Source: Pipra filicauda
Lineage: Eukaryota > Chordata > Aves > Passeriformes > Pipridae
Reading direction: 5' to 3'
Length of the DNA: 64,000 nucleotides
Assembly: GCF_003945595.2 (NCBI RefSeq)
Contig: NW_024104420.1
Span: 1,734,201-1,798,200, forward strand
Of this stretch, positions 22,338 to 34,202 are shown one piece after another. Position numbers and translations under genes: made by a program. Each line of letters opens with the position of its first letter. The first letter of the stretch is position 1. Below the pieces are notes generated by a model. The model was not told the origin of the DNA. It worked only from the letters and a program-made list of their open reading frames with translations, and did no database searches.

Positions 22338-22586
22338 CTTCTCCTCTTTCCTAGGAGCCGGCGGGAAGAGAGATACGGGAGAAACCGGGGGAGAGGGGGC
22401 CGAGCGGAGAGAGAGGGGCTCCTTTCCTGCTGGAGATGGGGCGGGGTGGTGCGGGAGGACGGGGAGTGCGGGCTGCACCTTTGGAAGGGTCAGGCGGGTA
22501 GCGGGGTCTCAGGCGCTGCGGCACCCGGGCGGTGCCATCGGGCAGGTCGGGCCGTCGGAAAGGAAACGCGGCCCGGGGGAGGCGGC
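22338..22586 (-). other. LOX: LOX 5'UTR (TSS inferred)
   Basis: Sequence between the ATG and the position about 25-30 bases downstream of the TATA box. GC-rich. The start-codon context is GAGAAGATGC, with a purine at -3. Confidence 0.55.
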
Positions 22587-22610
22587 GGGAGCAGCTTTTC
22601 TTCTCCCCAG

Positions 22611-22618
22611 TATTTATA
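22611..22618 (-). promoter_or_regulatory. LOX: LOX TATA box
   Basis: Minus strand reads CCTATAAATACTGGGG: a canonical TATAAATA about 275 bp upstream of the ATG. It predicts a focused start near 22580-22588. Confidence 0.75.
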
Positions 22619-22812
22619 GGCGAGGGGATGCGAAGGGGAGCCGGAGCAAACAATCAGCCTCTCATCGTCCTTCGGCCCGCGCTGGTGTCTGGAGCGAGGG
22701 AAGGAGGAGGAGGAGGAGGAGGAGGAGAGACCAGGGACTTTAAACTTGCTGGCACGCTCGCAAAGTTACACAAGCCCCGCTGGCTGGGCTGGCTGCGCCC
22801 CCGCCATTTGTT

Positions 22813-22835
22813 CACGTAATGCGGCTGGAAACGTG
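22813..22835. promoter_or_regulatory. Pair of hypoxia-response element cores upstream of LOX
   Basis: ACGTG on the minus strand at 22817-22813 and ACGTG (followed by CGG) on the plus strand at 22831-22835, about 200-220 bp upstream of the TATA box. LOX is a known HIF-1 target in mammals. The motifs are short, so function is inferred. Confidence 0.35.
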
Positions 22836-23376
22836 CGGCCCTGACAGTTCCCCCCACGGCCGCCCCCCGCCCGCCTGCCCCGTGCGGGGGCGGCCCGGGG
22901 GGAACGGGGCGGCTCGGGCCGGCGCGTCGGCGGGGGCTCCCCATCCTCCCTCCCTGCCTGCCTCCCCCCCTCCTTGCCTACCTCCCCCCTCCCTCCCTGC
23001 CTGTCTCCCCCCGCGCCCCGAGCCGCGCCGAGCCGTGCCGAGCCGAGCCTGCGGCGGGCGGGCGCGCTCAGACACACGTAGGCTGCCAGAGTATGCCGTG
23101 GGGCAGCGCCAAAGTATGCAAAGGAAAAATGCTATTAGCTCATCAGCGCTGGAGAGACTAAAAACGGGGTGACGGGGAGGGGGAAGGGGCCGCTGGCGAG
23201 AGAGGAAACATGTTTCTGGAAAATGTGCTGGCCGGCACATCTCCCGGGCTGGAGCAGCTGCTGGGGACCTTCGTCTCAGCGCTGAGTAACGGTCGGATCC
23301 CCTTAATGACCTCTTAATTAGAAGAAAACCTCCATCAAATAAACTCTTGACTATTGACTTTTGGATTTTGTGCGTA

Positions 23377-23383
23377 TGAGTCA
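23377..23383 (+). promoter_or_regulatory. Consensus AP-1 site upstream of LOX
   Basis: TGAGTCA within gtatgagtcacacg, about 0.8 kb upstream of the inferred LOX start. A perfect 7-mer, but such sites arise by chance. Confidence 0.25.
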
Positions 23384-26300
23384 CACGAGAAATATACTGG
23401 CGATGCTCCTCCCGGAGTAAGTTTTCATTGAAAAGTGAAATTTCACATGGGAGAGGCTTAGCCCCGTCACCAGAACAAATAAACCGAGTTCGGGCAGTGT
23501 CTCCCCAAAATCGTGCTGGGGAAGAAGAGCAGACTGTGGCCTGAAAGCCTCTCCCTCCCTTCCTGCTTTTACAAGAGTTCATCAAGGCTATGTTTTGATA
23601 AGTCCAATCACCCACCAAGGCAAAAGAATTAAGGTCCATGGATTTCCGCCAAAACTCCTTTTGGTTGTATTTTTCCAAGGGCTGTTTGCTTATGAATCCT
23701 TACACAGGAACTGAGAAAAATACACAAAAGTTCTCCTTCACCAGAAGTGTGGTGGTGAGGATATTTCTTAAGTGATTCCTGTCAGAGATGATCAGCCCGA
23801 GGTTGGAGGTTTTTACCCTACTCAGGTAGATTCAAGGCACCTTCCAACTGCCGGCCTCCCCAGATCAGGTTAATAAACTATCTGTTATTGGCCAGGTGGA
23901 TATCTGCCACTACATTTTGTTGTTCTCCTGTCATTTGTTGTATTGTAGTTTATTTTAATTGCATATTACTTTAAATGGTTCACATTTAATAATTGAAAAC
24001 CAGCAAAATGCAATCCTACATTGTGGCTGTGATGGACTGTGAATGCTGATTTACACTGCTGTTGAATTATTAGTGTTAGCTCTTGTCTTTAAAGCACTTT
24101 TACCACCCTGAAATCAGTGATGCCACCCTGAGTGTCAAAGTTCTTCCCGCAAACAGGTGGGCTATTAGCAGTGGCCAGTGCCTGGCACCAGCTGCTCAGC
24201 GGACCAAGCTTGCTTGCTCTGGTCTCCACCTTAGGAGATAAGTGTTCAGCCCTGTGGACTTCATTTCCCTGCAGTCACCCAAACAACCAGGAGGATTAAA
24301 ATCACTGGGAAATCAGCAGTTAACTGAAAAAATTCTCGATCTGGAGAATTCTGAGGAACACAGGGAGGTACGCATCAAAGACATCAAAGTCTTCTTACTT
24401 GAGAATCCATCCAATAGCAAAGTGGGTGCTTGTTATCATTGCTAACCAGCACCAGGCTGGTAGGGAACATCTGCTGGACCGGGCCCCCAACTGGAACAAT
24501 AACTGGTGTCTTTCCACAAGTAGATTGTGCATGATGGTCCAGTTTGGAGCTAGTTAGGGTTGGGCAGCCTTCTACAGAGGTGACTGGGTTTGGGCTCTCT
24601 TACTCATCATATTTGCATGCTTCTCATCCCCTCTGATCTTTCTCATTGTGGCTTTGAAAATATTATTCTCCATTTAAGGGTTTGCCTGGAACAATCAGTG
24701 ACTAAGACTGAGTAAAATGGAAAGGTTGAAGTTAGGGAAAATGCAACACTGAAGGAATGAGGTTTCTGTCTTTCTAATCTTCCTCTAAATCTTACTAGTG
24801 TTACAAATAGCAGGTTGTTGCCCAATGTGTGATATTAGACAATGTTTCCACACAGTGGGATCCTAGCCATTTTTTTTTTCCTGCCTGATTAAGTTACTAT
24901 TTTTCATGAAACTGGAGAAAGCATATTTGAGACTAGTATTCTTGCCCACCTGTCAGTCATTCATGTTGTTTGTCATTTTTTCCATAGTACCAGTTTTATT
25001 TGTTAATTAATTTATTTTTCATAATGCTTGCAGACCACCATCAGCACTCCTAGAGAGTCAAATCCTTTACTTAGCATTAGGTGCCTATGTCCATTTAACT
25101 ACTGTCCTTTCCTCACAGGTTGCCCATTTATACCAAGTTTTTACATCACGAGTCTGTCTAGACCATCAAAAAGTCCAACTCTGTGACCTGAGGTGTGGAG
25201 GCGAACATTTCTGCAATACTTTAAAAAGTCTTGTAAGCAAGTCAAGTACTGTGATTGCTTTAAAAATGCCCTAGAAACTGTCAAGCACTCTGATATTAAA
25301 CTTTCTCACAAGGTCAGTACAGCTTCTTTGTAAAGCCCAGTTCTGATACTGGATCATAGTTAACTTGGTTACTGAAGCATTTGCCCAACCCTTTCTTTTT
25401 TGACTGGAATGACTGGTATGCCTGGGTATTTGTTTCACTAGGGATTTTGATTTCTGCCACCTGCAGAAATAAATACAGTCTGTATCAGCTGAGAAGTAAA
25501 ATTTCCTTCACTAAAAAATTACACTAATTGAAGCAGATATCAGTAAGTAATTGCAGTAATGTCTCAAAACCTGAGATAAGGAGGTAATTTGTATTTAGTG
25601 TAGAAAAAGTGAAATAGTTTTAAATGACAGTTTACATGAATCACATTATTTGTTACTTTTAATATTATTTTTAAAGTAATATCAATTCTGTTGTTGTGAG
25701 ATGGCTAATTTGTGTTCTTGTTTAGTCGTAAATTGGTAGCTAGAGTCACATATGTAAAACAAGAAATATAAATAATTTTCTAAAATCCTAAGAGGAAGCT
25801 AAACAAACTTAATATGTGTTAAGTATATTTATAAGCTGGTCGTTATTCATTTGGGATTGAAGGGTTGGTTATTGAGGAGTGACTATTAGAAAAATCTCAA
25901 AAAGTAGGGGTTGGTTTCAGCTTTTTGTGTCTGAGAAAAATTCAGTATACTCATCTGATTTATGCTTGAGTAGACAAAGTACTCACTCTGATTCTTCTGT
26001 TCACATAAACACTGAGTTGCAACTAGATTATTAAAATTTATCTTGTTCTGTAGATCTTACTTAAAACAGATTTTATAGCTTGTCATTTTTTGCATTCAAA
26101 CATTGAAAAATATGTAATTTTGTTGCAATCAGAACACTGGATTTTTCTGAAGCATATTTTACATAAGGTTCAGGTATTTTTATTTAGAAACTCACTTGTC
26201 AGTGCATTGGATTAAAAGGATCCTAATTATAATGAATTCTCCTTAATAGTTGGAATTAAGATGTAAAAGTATTCTTTACAGGATGTAAACTTCACTAGAA

Positions 26301-29119
26301 ACTAAGAACTCTGAGTATTTTCCTATTCAGGTCTGTAATGAGATTTTTTTTTTTAACAAACCAACTTAATTAGAGACAAGAGTTGTAGACTTTTTCTGAC
26401 ATCAGTAGTCTTTGAAGCAGGCTGTAAGAATTTATTTTTACAAAAGTTAATTTTCTAGTTAAATTTAGTTATCCTGTGCATGTCTGATTTTGAAGTCTCT
26501 AATCAGGCAACTTCCCACTACCAAAGCAAAAGGAAACTTTCAGACGTTTTGTTTTCTGATCTGAATTTATAAAGGAACAAATAGATTTTTGTTGATTCAA
26601 AGTACTTGTCAATTTGTTGAAAAAAAGAAGATTATTAGAATTTTATTAGCAGGTAATGTTGATTCAAAATTAGTGGCCACTTGTCCCCTATCTAATATTT
26701 TGGGTTTATCTATGTGCATGACAGTAGTAGTTTGTGGTTGCTTTGTCTTATACATCACGTTTAGGACTGCTGAATTTCACATACCTATACCAAATGAAGT
26801 AAATTAACCACGCTTGTCTATCTCTTCAGGATCTGACAGCATTGTGAAGAAAAGCATTTACAGGACCTGAGACAGCTGTTGCTGTTTTCTTGTGTGAGAG
26901 CTGAAGACAAAGCCTTCTGATGTCAACGGACTTTTTGTCAAATCGTGGATTTGCAATAAGGTTTTAATAGCAATATTTTTTAAACCTTGAGTATTGACAT
27001 GTTGTTAAATCTGAATATGAGTGGCTTCACGGGATGCAGTGGCATAGTTTCTTTCTTGAACCTAGACTTTAAAACAGCGTAGTGAAAATTAAACAAAAAA
27101 CCTCTAATTTCTTGAATTTATAGTGTGTTTCATCTCTTAATATTTTTTCTAACTTTTCTCTTTGTTTCTGTTTGTCTTCCAAGATTTCTCTAAAAGTGAG
27201 ATTTCTCAAAATGTGATATAAATAGGTAAATATGCAGCTATTGCAATTTCAGTCAGATTTGAAACTCTGTCAAAGTTAATTCTTTTCTTACATGTCAACA
27301 TCTGTAATGAAATCTTCCCTAATTATTGTCTTTGTGTGTGCAAAGCTTAGTATCAGCAATATAAGCCGGTATGTTTGTTTTGATTTCAGAAAGTTGTCGG
27401 ATGACATGTACAAAGGAATAGAAATCCAAGACACTCGAAGTAAAAAGCCCATTATCTGTGCATTGATACCTATGATAGGGACTAGTTAATTTCATTTAGC
27501 AAGGTTAATAAAATTCAAATTAGATTAGTACAATACATGTGTAAACAGTACCTTATTGCTTAGAGAAGTTCAGTCCTGAATTGTCATTACAAGCAGAGCA
27601 CACGCTAAAGAACTGCCCACCGTCTCAGACACAGCTACCTAATTTTATTGAAGATTTTGAATACTGAGGAGACATTATCATGAAAAACTCAAAAAAACCT
27701 GGCTGGACATTTCTATACACAGGCATGTCTTTGCTGTGGCAGCACTCCAAAATTAGTCTTTCCTTCTGCATATTTTGCACAAAAGCAAAAAAACACAACT
27801 AGTAAGTCTAAGCTAAGAAAGACTTGAGAGAACAGTTAGTTTTGAATTGAGACATTCATCAGGCTGTTTTGAGATTGTGGACATTATGTATAATGGGAGA
27901 GGAATGAATAGCTTTCAAAAATCTGTCATTTGCCTTCTGTCTTTGGCAGGGGAGAAGTCCCTGTAAATCATTCACAAAGGGGAACACTGTCAAACGTAAT
28001 GTAAGAGTTGAACATGTCAGCAGAAATTTTGGAGCGATTTTACTATGCATCTCATAAAAAATAGCTAGTGTGGCAGTGATGTCTTTAAAGCTTTCTTTCC
28101 TAAAATAGCATAAGGGAGTTCTAGATTCATTATGTCTTGGTCATCATATCTAGGTTGACTATTTTACAAGTAGATATAATTCCTAACTGTCCTATATACC
28201 TTGATCTGATAGTTCTTTTTCATCTAGTGTATAGCATCTTTGTCTTAATAACCATCCCTGAATTTGAATGGCTGTCACAGAGGCAGGTAATTTTCTTTGT
28301 GGAACTTCAATATCTGATGGAAAAATACCAGAGAAGACCTCCTCTTTCAAAACCCAAGGTGAATTTTCATAATTTACATTAGAAAAGAATTTGGTGTTAT
28401 ACAGATAAGGTGCATTCAAAGGCTTAATTAAAATAGCAGTCAATATTGCCTTCATAATGCAAATGTGAATTACATAAAAAGTGGGACACCGATGAAGGTA
28501 ATAAAGAACTGGCAGAAGAATTCTTCTATCCCTATGTCTAGGATTTTAATTATCTACTACTTTGTTTTCACTGAAAAATATATACGCAGTAAACAACAAA
28601 TAACCTCTTTGCATCTTTGCATTAGAGAGAATGTTTTAGAGGGGAGTATTAAGCACATTGGAAATAGAGTTTGTCATTTGTATTCAAAAATGAACGAGGG
28701 AAGAATAGAAACAGTTGGATTGTCCAACTTCTCCACAGTGAGATCTACTTCTAGCAGGACACAGAAACCTGACAAAGGTCTTCTGATAAGAGAGGCAGGT
28801 TCAGACTTGTGAGTTATATTAGTCGAGGTCACATAGAAGAACAGAATAGTTAAGGCATCTATCCCTCAGAGATATCTACAGCAGTGCTTTGCTGTATCTG
28901 ATGTCCAAACATAAATGCCTAATAAGGGGGGAGGATGTTTCTAAAATAAATACCCTCGCATTTGCAACCAAGTCTTCATTCTTAGCTTGCTATTAGCAAG
29001 GAAATATTTGATATCATTAACACATACTGGTTTTATTTTGCTTATCAGACAGTTATGTTTGGAAAGTTTTGTATGTAAATTCTGCAAAAGGTTTTCTGTG
29101 TGGATTACATAAACATATC
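23384..29119. other. Non-coding interval upstream of LOX, nothing recognised
   Basis: AT-rich intergenic DNA with only short chance ORFs. No LINE, LTR, RNA gene or exon was recognised. The first few hundred bases beside the CpG island may hold LOX control elements. Confidence 0.5.
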
Positions 29120-29965
29120 TGATGCATCCTTCTGGAAGATATGTCAGGGCATATGGATGACAGGGTGGTAATTAGAAACAGCCAACATGGCTTCACCAAG
29201 GGTGAAATCCAAAGAGTTGCCATCAACAGCTCAGTGTCCAAATCATGATCAGTAACAAGGGGTGTCCCTCAAGGGTCCCTATTCTGACCTGTACTGCTTA
29301 ATATCTTTATTAATGACACAGACAGTAGGATGAATGCACTCTTAGAAAGTTTTCTGGTGTGACACCAAGGTGAGTGACAGTTTCTTTGCTGAACATGCAC
29401 TTGCAGCCCAGACAACCAGCTGCATCCTGGACAATTCTGCTCCTCTACTGTGTTCTTGTGAGACACCACCTGGAGTACTCTGTCCAGCTCTGGGGTCCTC
29501 AGCATGAGAAAGACGTGGACCTTTTGGAGCAGGTCCAGAGGAGGGCCACAAAAATGACCAGAGGACTGAATCACCTTGCTTATGAAGACAGGCTAAGAGA
29601 GTTAGGGTTGTTCAGCCTGGGGAGACCATATATAGTAGCCTTTTAGTATAGAGATGTGGCTTATAAAAAAGCAAGATTACTGAGGTCGGTAGTGACAGGA
29701 CAAGGAGCAACAGGTTTAAACTGAAAGCAGGTAGATTTAGGTTAGATAAAAGGAAGACATTTTTTACAATGCTGGTGGTGAGACACTGAAACAGGTTGCC
29801 CAGAGAAACAGTGGATGCCACATCACTGGAAGAATTCAAGGCCAGGTTGGTTAGGGCTTGGAGCAACCTGGTCTAGTGAAAGATATTCCTGTCCATGTCA
29901 GAGAAGATGGAACAAGATGATCTTTGAAGGTCCCTTCTAAACAAAACCATTCTATGATTCTATGA
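29120..29965 (+). mobile_element. CR1 LINE, 5'-truncated
   Basis: Reads caacatggcttcaccaaggg, aaggggtgtccctcaagggt, tctggggtcctcagcatgag and ggagcaggtccagaggaggg, then ggagcaacctggtctagtg, and ends ccattctatgattctatga, the CR1 3' terminal repeat. About 0.85 kb of ORF2 C-terminal region plus 3'UTR, with several frame breaks and an apparent internal deletion after the RT-derived part. Confidence 0.93.
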
Positions 29966-32504
29966 AAAAGACATCTTTCCAGTCCTGAAACAAATCAGCT
30001 TACAGAGAGGTATGTCAGTTTGCCTAAACTGATGGTCTGGACTGGTGAACCTTTCTTGGCTTCTGAGCATTTATTTCTCTAGGCATAATGAATTTAACTA
30101 TTTTAGGAAGATTGAAAATAGCAGTGCCTAATTGAGTGAGTCTTGGGAAGAACCGACTTTATTTATTTACCTTCTTTATAAGATGAAGAGTACACTAAAC
30201 CTATTGGGAAGTTGTTTGTTGGTCAGATTCTCATCCTATCTCAGTACAGGATTTTGGTTCTGTTATCTTTCCTCCTCACTGCTGTCTTGTTTTTTTTTTT
30301 TTTTCCAATTGTTTTGTCCTTTCTCAAACCAGATTGTAAGTTCTCCAGGGCAGGGACTGTGGCTTCCTATGTGCAGACTTAGTGATGCTCACAGTAGGGC
30401 ACTGAGTCTGACTATTACTTTTGGCCACTGCTGCAATATGAAGAGCAGCACTGAATATAGAATGCTACATTGAACAGATGCAACATTTAGAACATGTGAA
30501 AACCCTCATGCAGCTGTGTATATTATTGAACAGAGCTGACACTCAGCAATTCTGACTCAAATAAAACACCCATGGTGGTTTTCCCTTTGGTCTAGATTTC
30601 ATCATAATATTTTGTCTTACATACCAGTATTATGAACTCTTTTACTGTTCTGCTTTTTAGTAGATCCTTTTTGAAATACATTCCTAATCTACATCCACAG
30701 GTGATTGTCAGACTTCGCTTTAGATATTCTCTGTGACTGGGGAAATTATTTGAAGTAAAACATTAGGTCATGCAGTTAGATTGAAAGGAATGTTTATAAA
30801 AATATGTTTAAGGTATATCAGGGCAATGACTGTAATATTTGCTTTACCGACCAGGAGTAGAAAAAGAGTGTATGCTTAGGAAGTGCTTGTTTGGCTTTAA
30901 TGAGCTGAAATAAAAGTTAACATTAAATGCTATTTTTCCCTCACAGTCAACAGACTCAAGCAGCTACTAAATGAAGACCGTTCTTTGAGGGCAAGCTTGG
31001 AACCTGTCATGGTATGCCAGGTTGATTTCACTGGATTTATTCTATCTGAGTTGAAACCTAACACAGTAATTGGTTTAAACTGCACTACATGTGTGCCATT
31101 TCAAAGCATTCAAAATTATCCCAACATTCAGTGTCATGTCAGTCAAACAGAGACTTCCATGAAAATAGGTACATGATTCAAAAATGTATACATGATTCAA
31201 AAATGTATACATACATTGTATACTGTAGTGACAGAGGTGGATGCTGCATTTAACTGAGAAAGTGAAGCCCCTTCTCCATCCCTCCAGCTGACTTGTGTTG
31301 TGTTCCTGTGACATATGTCTGGGTGTTGTGATAGCATGAGGTGAGGCAATGGGCTGATGCTGCTAGTACGGCCTACAAAAGAACAATGGGCTGAGGGAGT
31401 GGACAGATGACACTCTTGACTCTGGTGCAATATTGAATTCTCTGTAGCATTGAAAGCGACAGGGAAAAGCTGTGGTTTCACAGAGTGGCTGGGTTGGTAT
31501 GAGTTATCTGTGTGCTCACATTGGGATCATCATGTGAGAACATGAGATGGGGGAAAACAGGAACAATTAAGCCATATACTTATCTTCCTCAACAAATCTA
31601 CAGTTAAGCCCAAGTAGTTTTATTTTGGTGTGGTTTCACCATGGTAATTTCTTCCTGTAGTTGTTCTTGTTTAACAAAACTTTATGTATGTATCTATCTA
31701 TATAACATTGTATCTAGGTACAAGTGCCATTTCCCTGAATTGGTCGAACAAAATCAAATTCTTGGATTTACACAGACCATCATTAAAAATATACATACAG
31801 TCCTAAGCTTCAGGAGATTTTACACTTCTGGTCACCTCCATCACAGGGGCAGCTATTCTGCAGAATGGAGTCTTCTCACTCATAGTATGGCAGACCACAC
31901 TTTCTAACACAACAATTTGAAAGGGCTGTAGGGAGTTGTGCCTGCTCCTAAATTTTCTGCTTTTTCAAGTGGAGGGTTTCTGTACCTGCTCCACTGAAGT
32001 CAAGCTTTTTAGGGGAAGCCAGAAACAGTTTTTCCAGAGTCATGAGAAATCAATAAGGAGTAAGAAATTCTTCACTTGGTGGCATGGTTTTACTCACTGT
32101 CATGTACCTCTTGGGGAATGAAGAGTAGAGACTATAGAAACTCCTATAGGGCTTCTCTGGGAATCATAACAGTGGAAGAGACTCCATAGGAAGACAGAAC
32201 ATGATTAAACATCGGTGAGTTTAAGAAGCAAAAATGCTGCTTGAGGAGAATGAAGATTATTAAATGTCTGGTTCCAGAAGCAAATGTTTCCCACACACTC
32301 ATGCAAGAAATACAGTATTTTGTGGATAAAAGTTTTGTAGATAATACTGAGTTATAATGAACAACTCCCTTGGAAATTAATTGAGTTACACCAGAGTGAG
32401 ACTATGGAGCTGAAAGTAGAGCATTTAACATGTTTGTATGTATCCTGTCATGTACTTTTTAAAGAATGAAAATTCCTCTAGATACTGTATTTTCCACATT
32501 TAAT
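29966..32504. other. Intergenic DNA
   Basis: No gene or interspersed repeat recognised. Contains a poly(T) run near 30290-30305 and a 19-bp perfect tandem duplication at 31171-31208 (acatgattcaaaaatgtat twice). Confidence 0.5.
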
Positions 32505-33012
32505 TCATAAAATCATAGAATATGCTGAGTTGGAAGGGACTGATCAGAACCATCAAGTCCAACTCCTGGTCCTGCACAGGACCACCCCAAGAACAACACC
32601 ATGTGGCTGAGAACATTGTCAAATGCTTCTTGAACTCTGTCAGGCTTGGTGCTGTGATCACTTCCCTCGGGAGCCTGTTTCAGTGCCCAACCACCCTCTG
32701 GGAGAACTTTTCCTGATATCCAAACAAAACGTGCTCTGGTTCAGTTTCATGCCATTTCCTTGAGTCCTATCACCAGCCACAAGAGTGAAGAGGTCAGTAC
32801 CTGCCCCTCTGCTTCCCCTTGCAAGGATGCTGAGGATCACAATGAGGTCTCCTCTCAGCCTCCTCTTCTCCAGGCTAAACAAACCAAATGACCTCAGCCA
32901 CTCCTCATATGGCTTTCTCTCCAGACTCCTCACCATCTTTTTTGGCCCTCCTTTGGTAACTCTTTAATAGCTTAATGTCTTTTTTTATACTGTGGTGTCC
33001 AAAACTATTTGT
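32505..33012 (-). mobile_element. CR1 LINE 3' end, minus strand
   Basis: Begins tcataaaatcatagaatatg (reverse complement of the CR1 terminus), then gttggaagggactgatcaga, ttcccc...caaggatgctgaggatcac and cctcttctccaggctaaacaa. 5'-truncated, about 0.5 kb, diverged. Confidence 0.92.
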
Positions 33013-33464
33013 TGTAAGTCTGGCTTTGGATTTCACTTTGCATTAAAATTATAATGGTTACCAGCAAAACTCTCCTGTTGTAAAACTTTGTTTAATTAAT
33101 GTTTAAGTTTGAATATGATAGGAAGTAGAACCAGAGCAAAATCTAAAAGTCCTGAGCTAAGAAGAAAGAGGTACTGTATTTCTCAAACTAGTACTTTCCT
33201 TTCCATCATTACTGCACTATCCTTACAGGTTAGTATTTGCCAAAGACTGAAAAACAGCAAGTAGGAACTTTGATTTGCATTATGTCATGGAAGACTCAAA
33301 AGCACTTGCTTTTGAGATTATAGAAATCTCTCCTCAGGAAGAGCACGTCATCTCTGTTGAAGTGTTGGTGAGCAGTTGGTGACAGAAAGAAAATGAAATA
33401 TTCTTTTATAGAAACCTTTGAGGAAATCTGTAAGTACGATTACATGTGTAAGAATTTGCATTTT

Positions 33465-33760
33465 CAAAATTTTAAAGCCAGGAAGGACCTGTACAGTCTG
33501 ATCTTCTGCATAACAGAGGCAATGGAATTTCACCCAGTAATTTCTGCATATAGGTCATAATTAGTTTCTGAGCTAAGATATCTTTTTTTAGAAAGACAGT
33601 CTTGGATTAAAGAGGTCAAATGATAGAGAGCACACCACAACCCAAAGTCAGCTGATGCAATAGTTTTTTCCTTCCCTACAAAACAAAACAAAACTGTGCC
33701 TTGTTTATAGTTTGAATGGAACACCTCGACTAAAGTTGTCATTCAGGACAACATCTGTAG
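33465..33760 (-). repeat. Ancient CR1-like fragment
   Basis: Contains ttttaaagccaggaaggacc, gtctgatcttctgcataaca and ggaatttcacccagtaattt, matching an old CR1 subfamily 3' end seen in sauropsids. Strongly diverged. Confidence 0.55.
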
Positions 33761-34174
33761 TAAGAAAAGACCTACTAACATAAGCATGAATGAAAAAGTT
33801 TTAAGCATGAAAAGTGTTGACGGCAGAATTAAGTAAAATAAAGCAAAGTTTTGTTCACTGTTCTTGCTCACTCATCTTTATACAGTCCCTCACTTTTTCC
33901 TTCTGGCTACTTGCTTTATGAGAGAGTGTCAGGAATGTCCTGAAGAGCTGCAACAGCTTTGAAACACCTTTTGAAATGAACCCTACCATTATCTGGCCTT
34001 TGGAGCAACTGTCCTTCCCTGGTTTTCCAACTGTGAGAAAGGGGTATGCTGCTGTAAAGCAACAATTTAGGATGCAGCCTCTGGTGAGCTGAAAATGTAT
34101 TTATCTAACTTTGCATTCCTGCTGCCAAATGATGGAGTGCTTCTGGACTAGAAAACCACTAGGGAGTGTCAGCT

Positions 34175-34202
34175 GGGGGGGGAATAAACCCACTCCCCCC
34201 CC
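34175..34202. repeat. G8...C8 hairpin
   Basis: Eight G's (34175-34182), a 12-base AT-rich loop (aataaacccact), then eight C's (34195-34202). A perfect GC stem in otherwise AT-rich DNA. Confidence 0.8.

Noticed and set aside
22338..22478. N-terminal extension of LOX upstream of the ATG
   Set aside because: The frame is open, but its upstream limit at 22478 is GTG, not ATG. The signal peptide starts at the ATG at 22337.
22812..23678. 288-codon minus-strand ORF upstream of LOX
   Set aside because: Lies over the CpG-rich promoter, has no recognisable domain and overlaps the promoter motifs; a GC-driven open frame.
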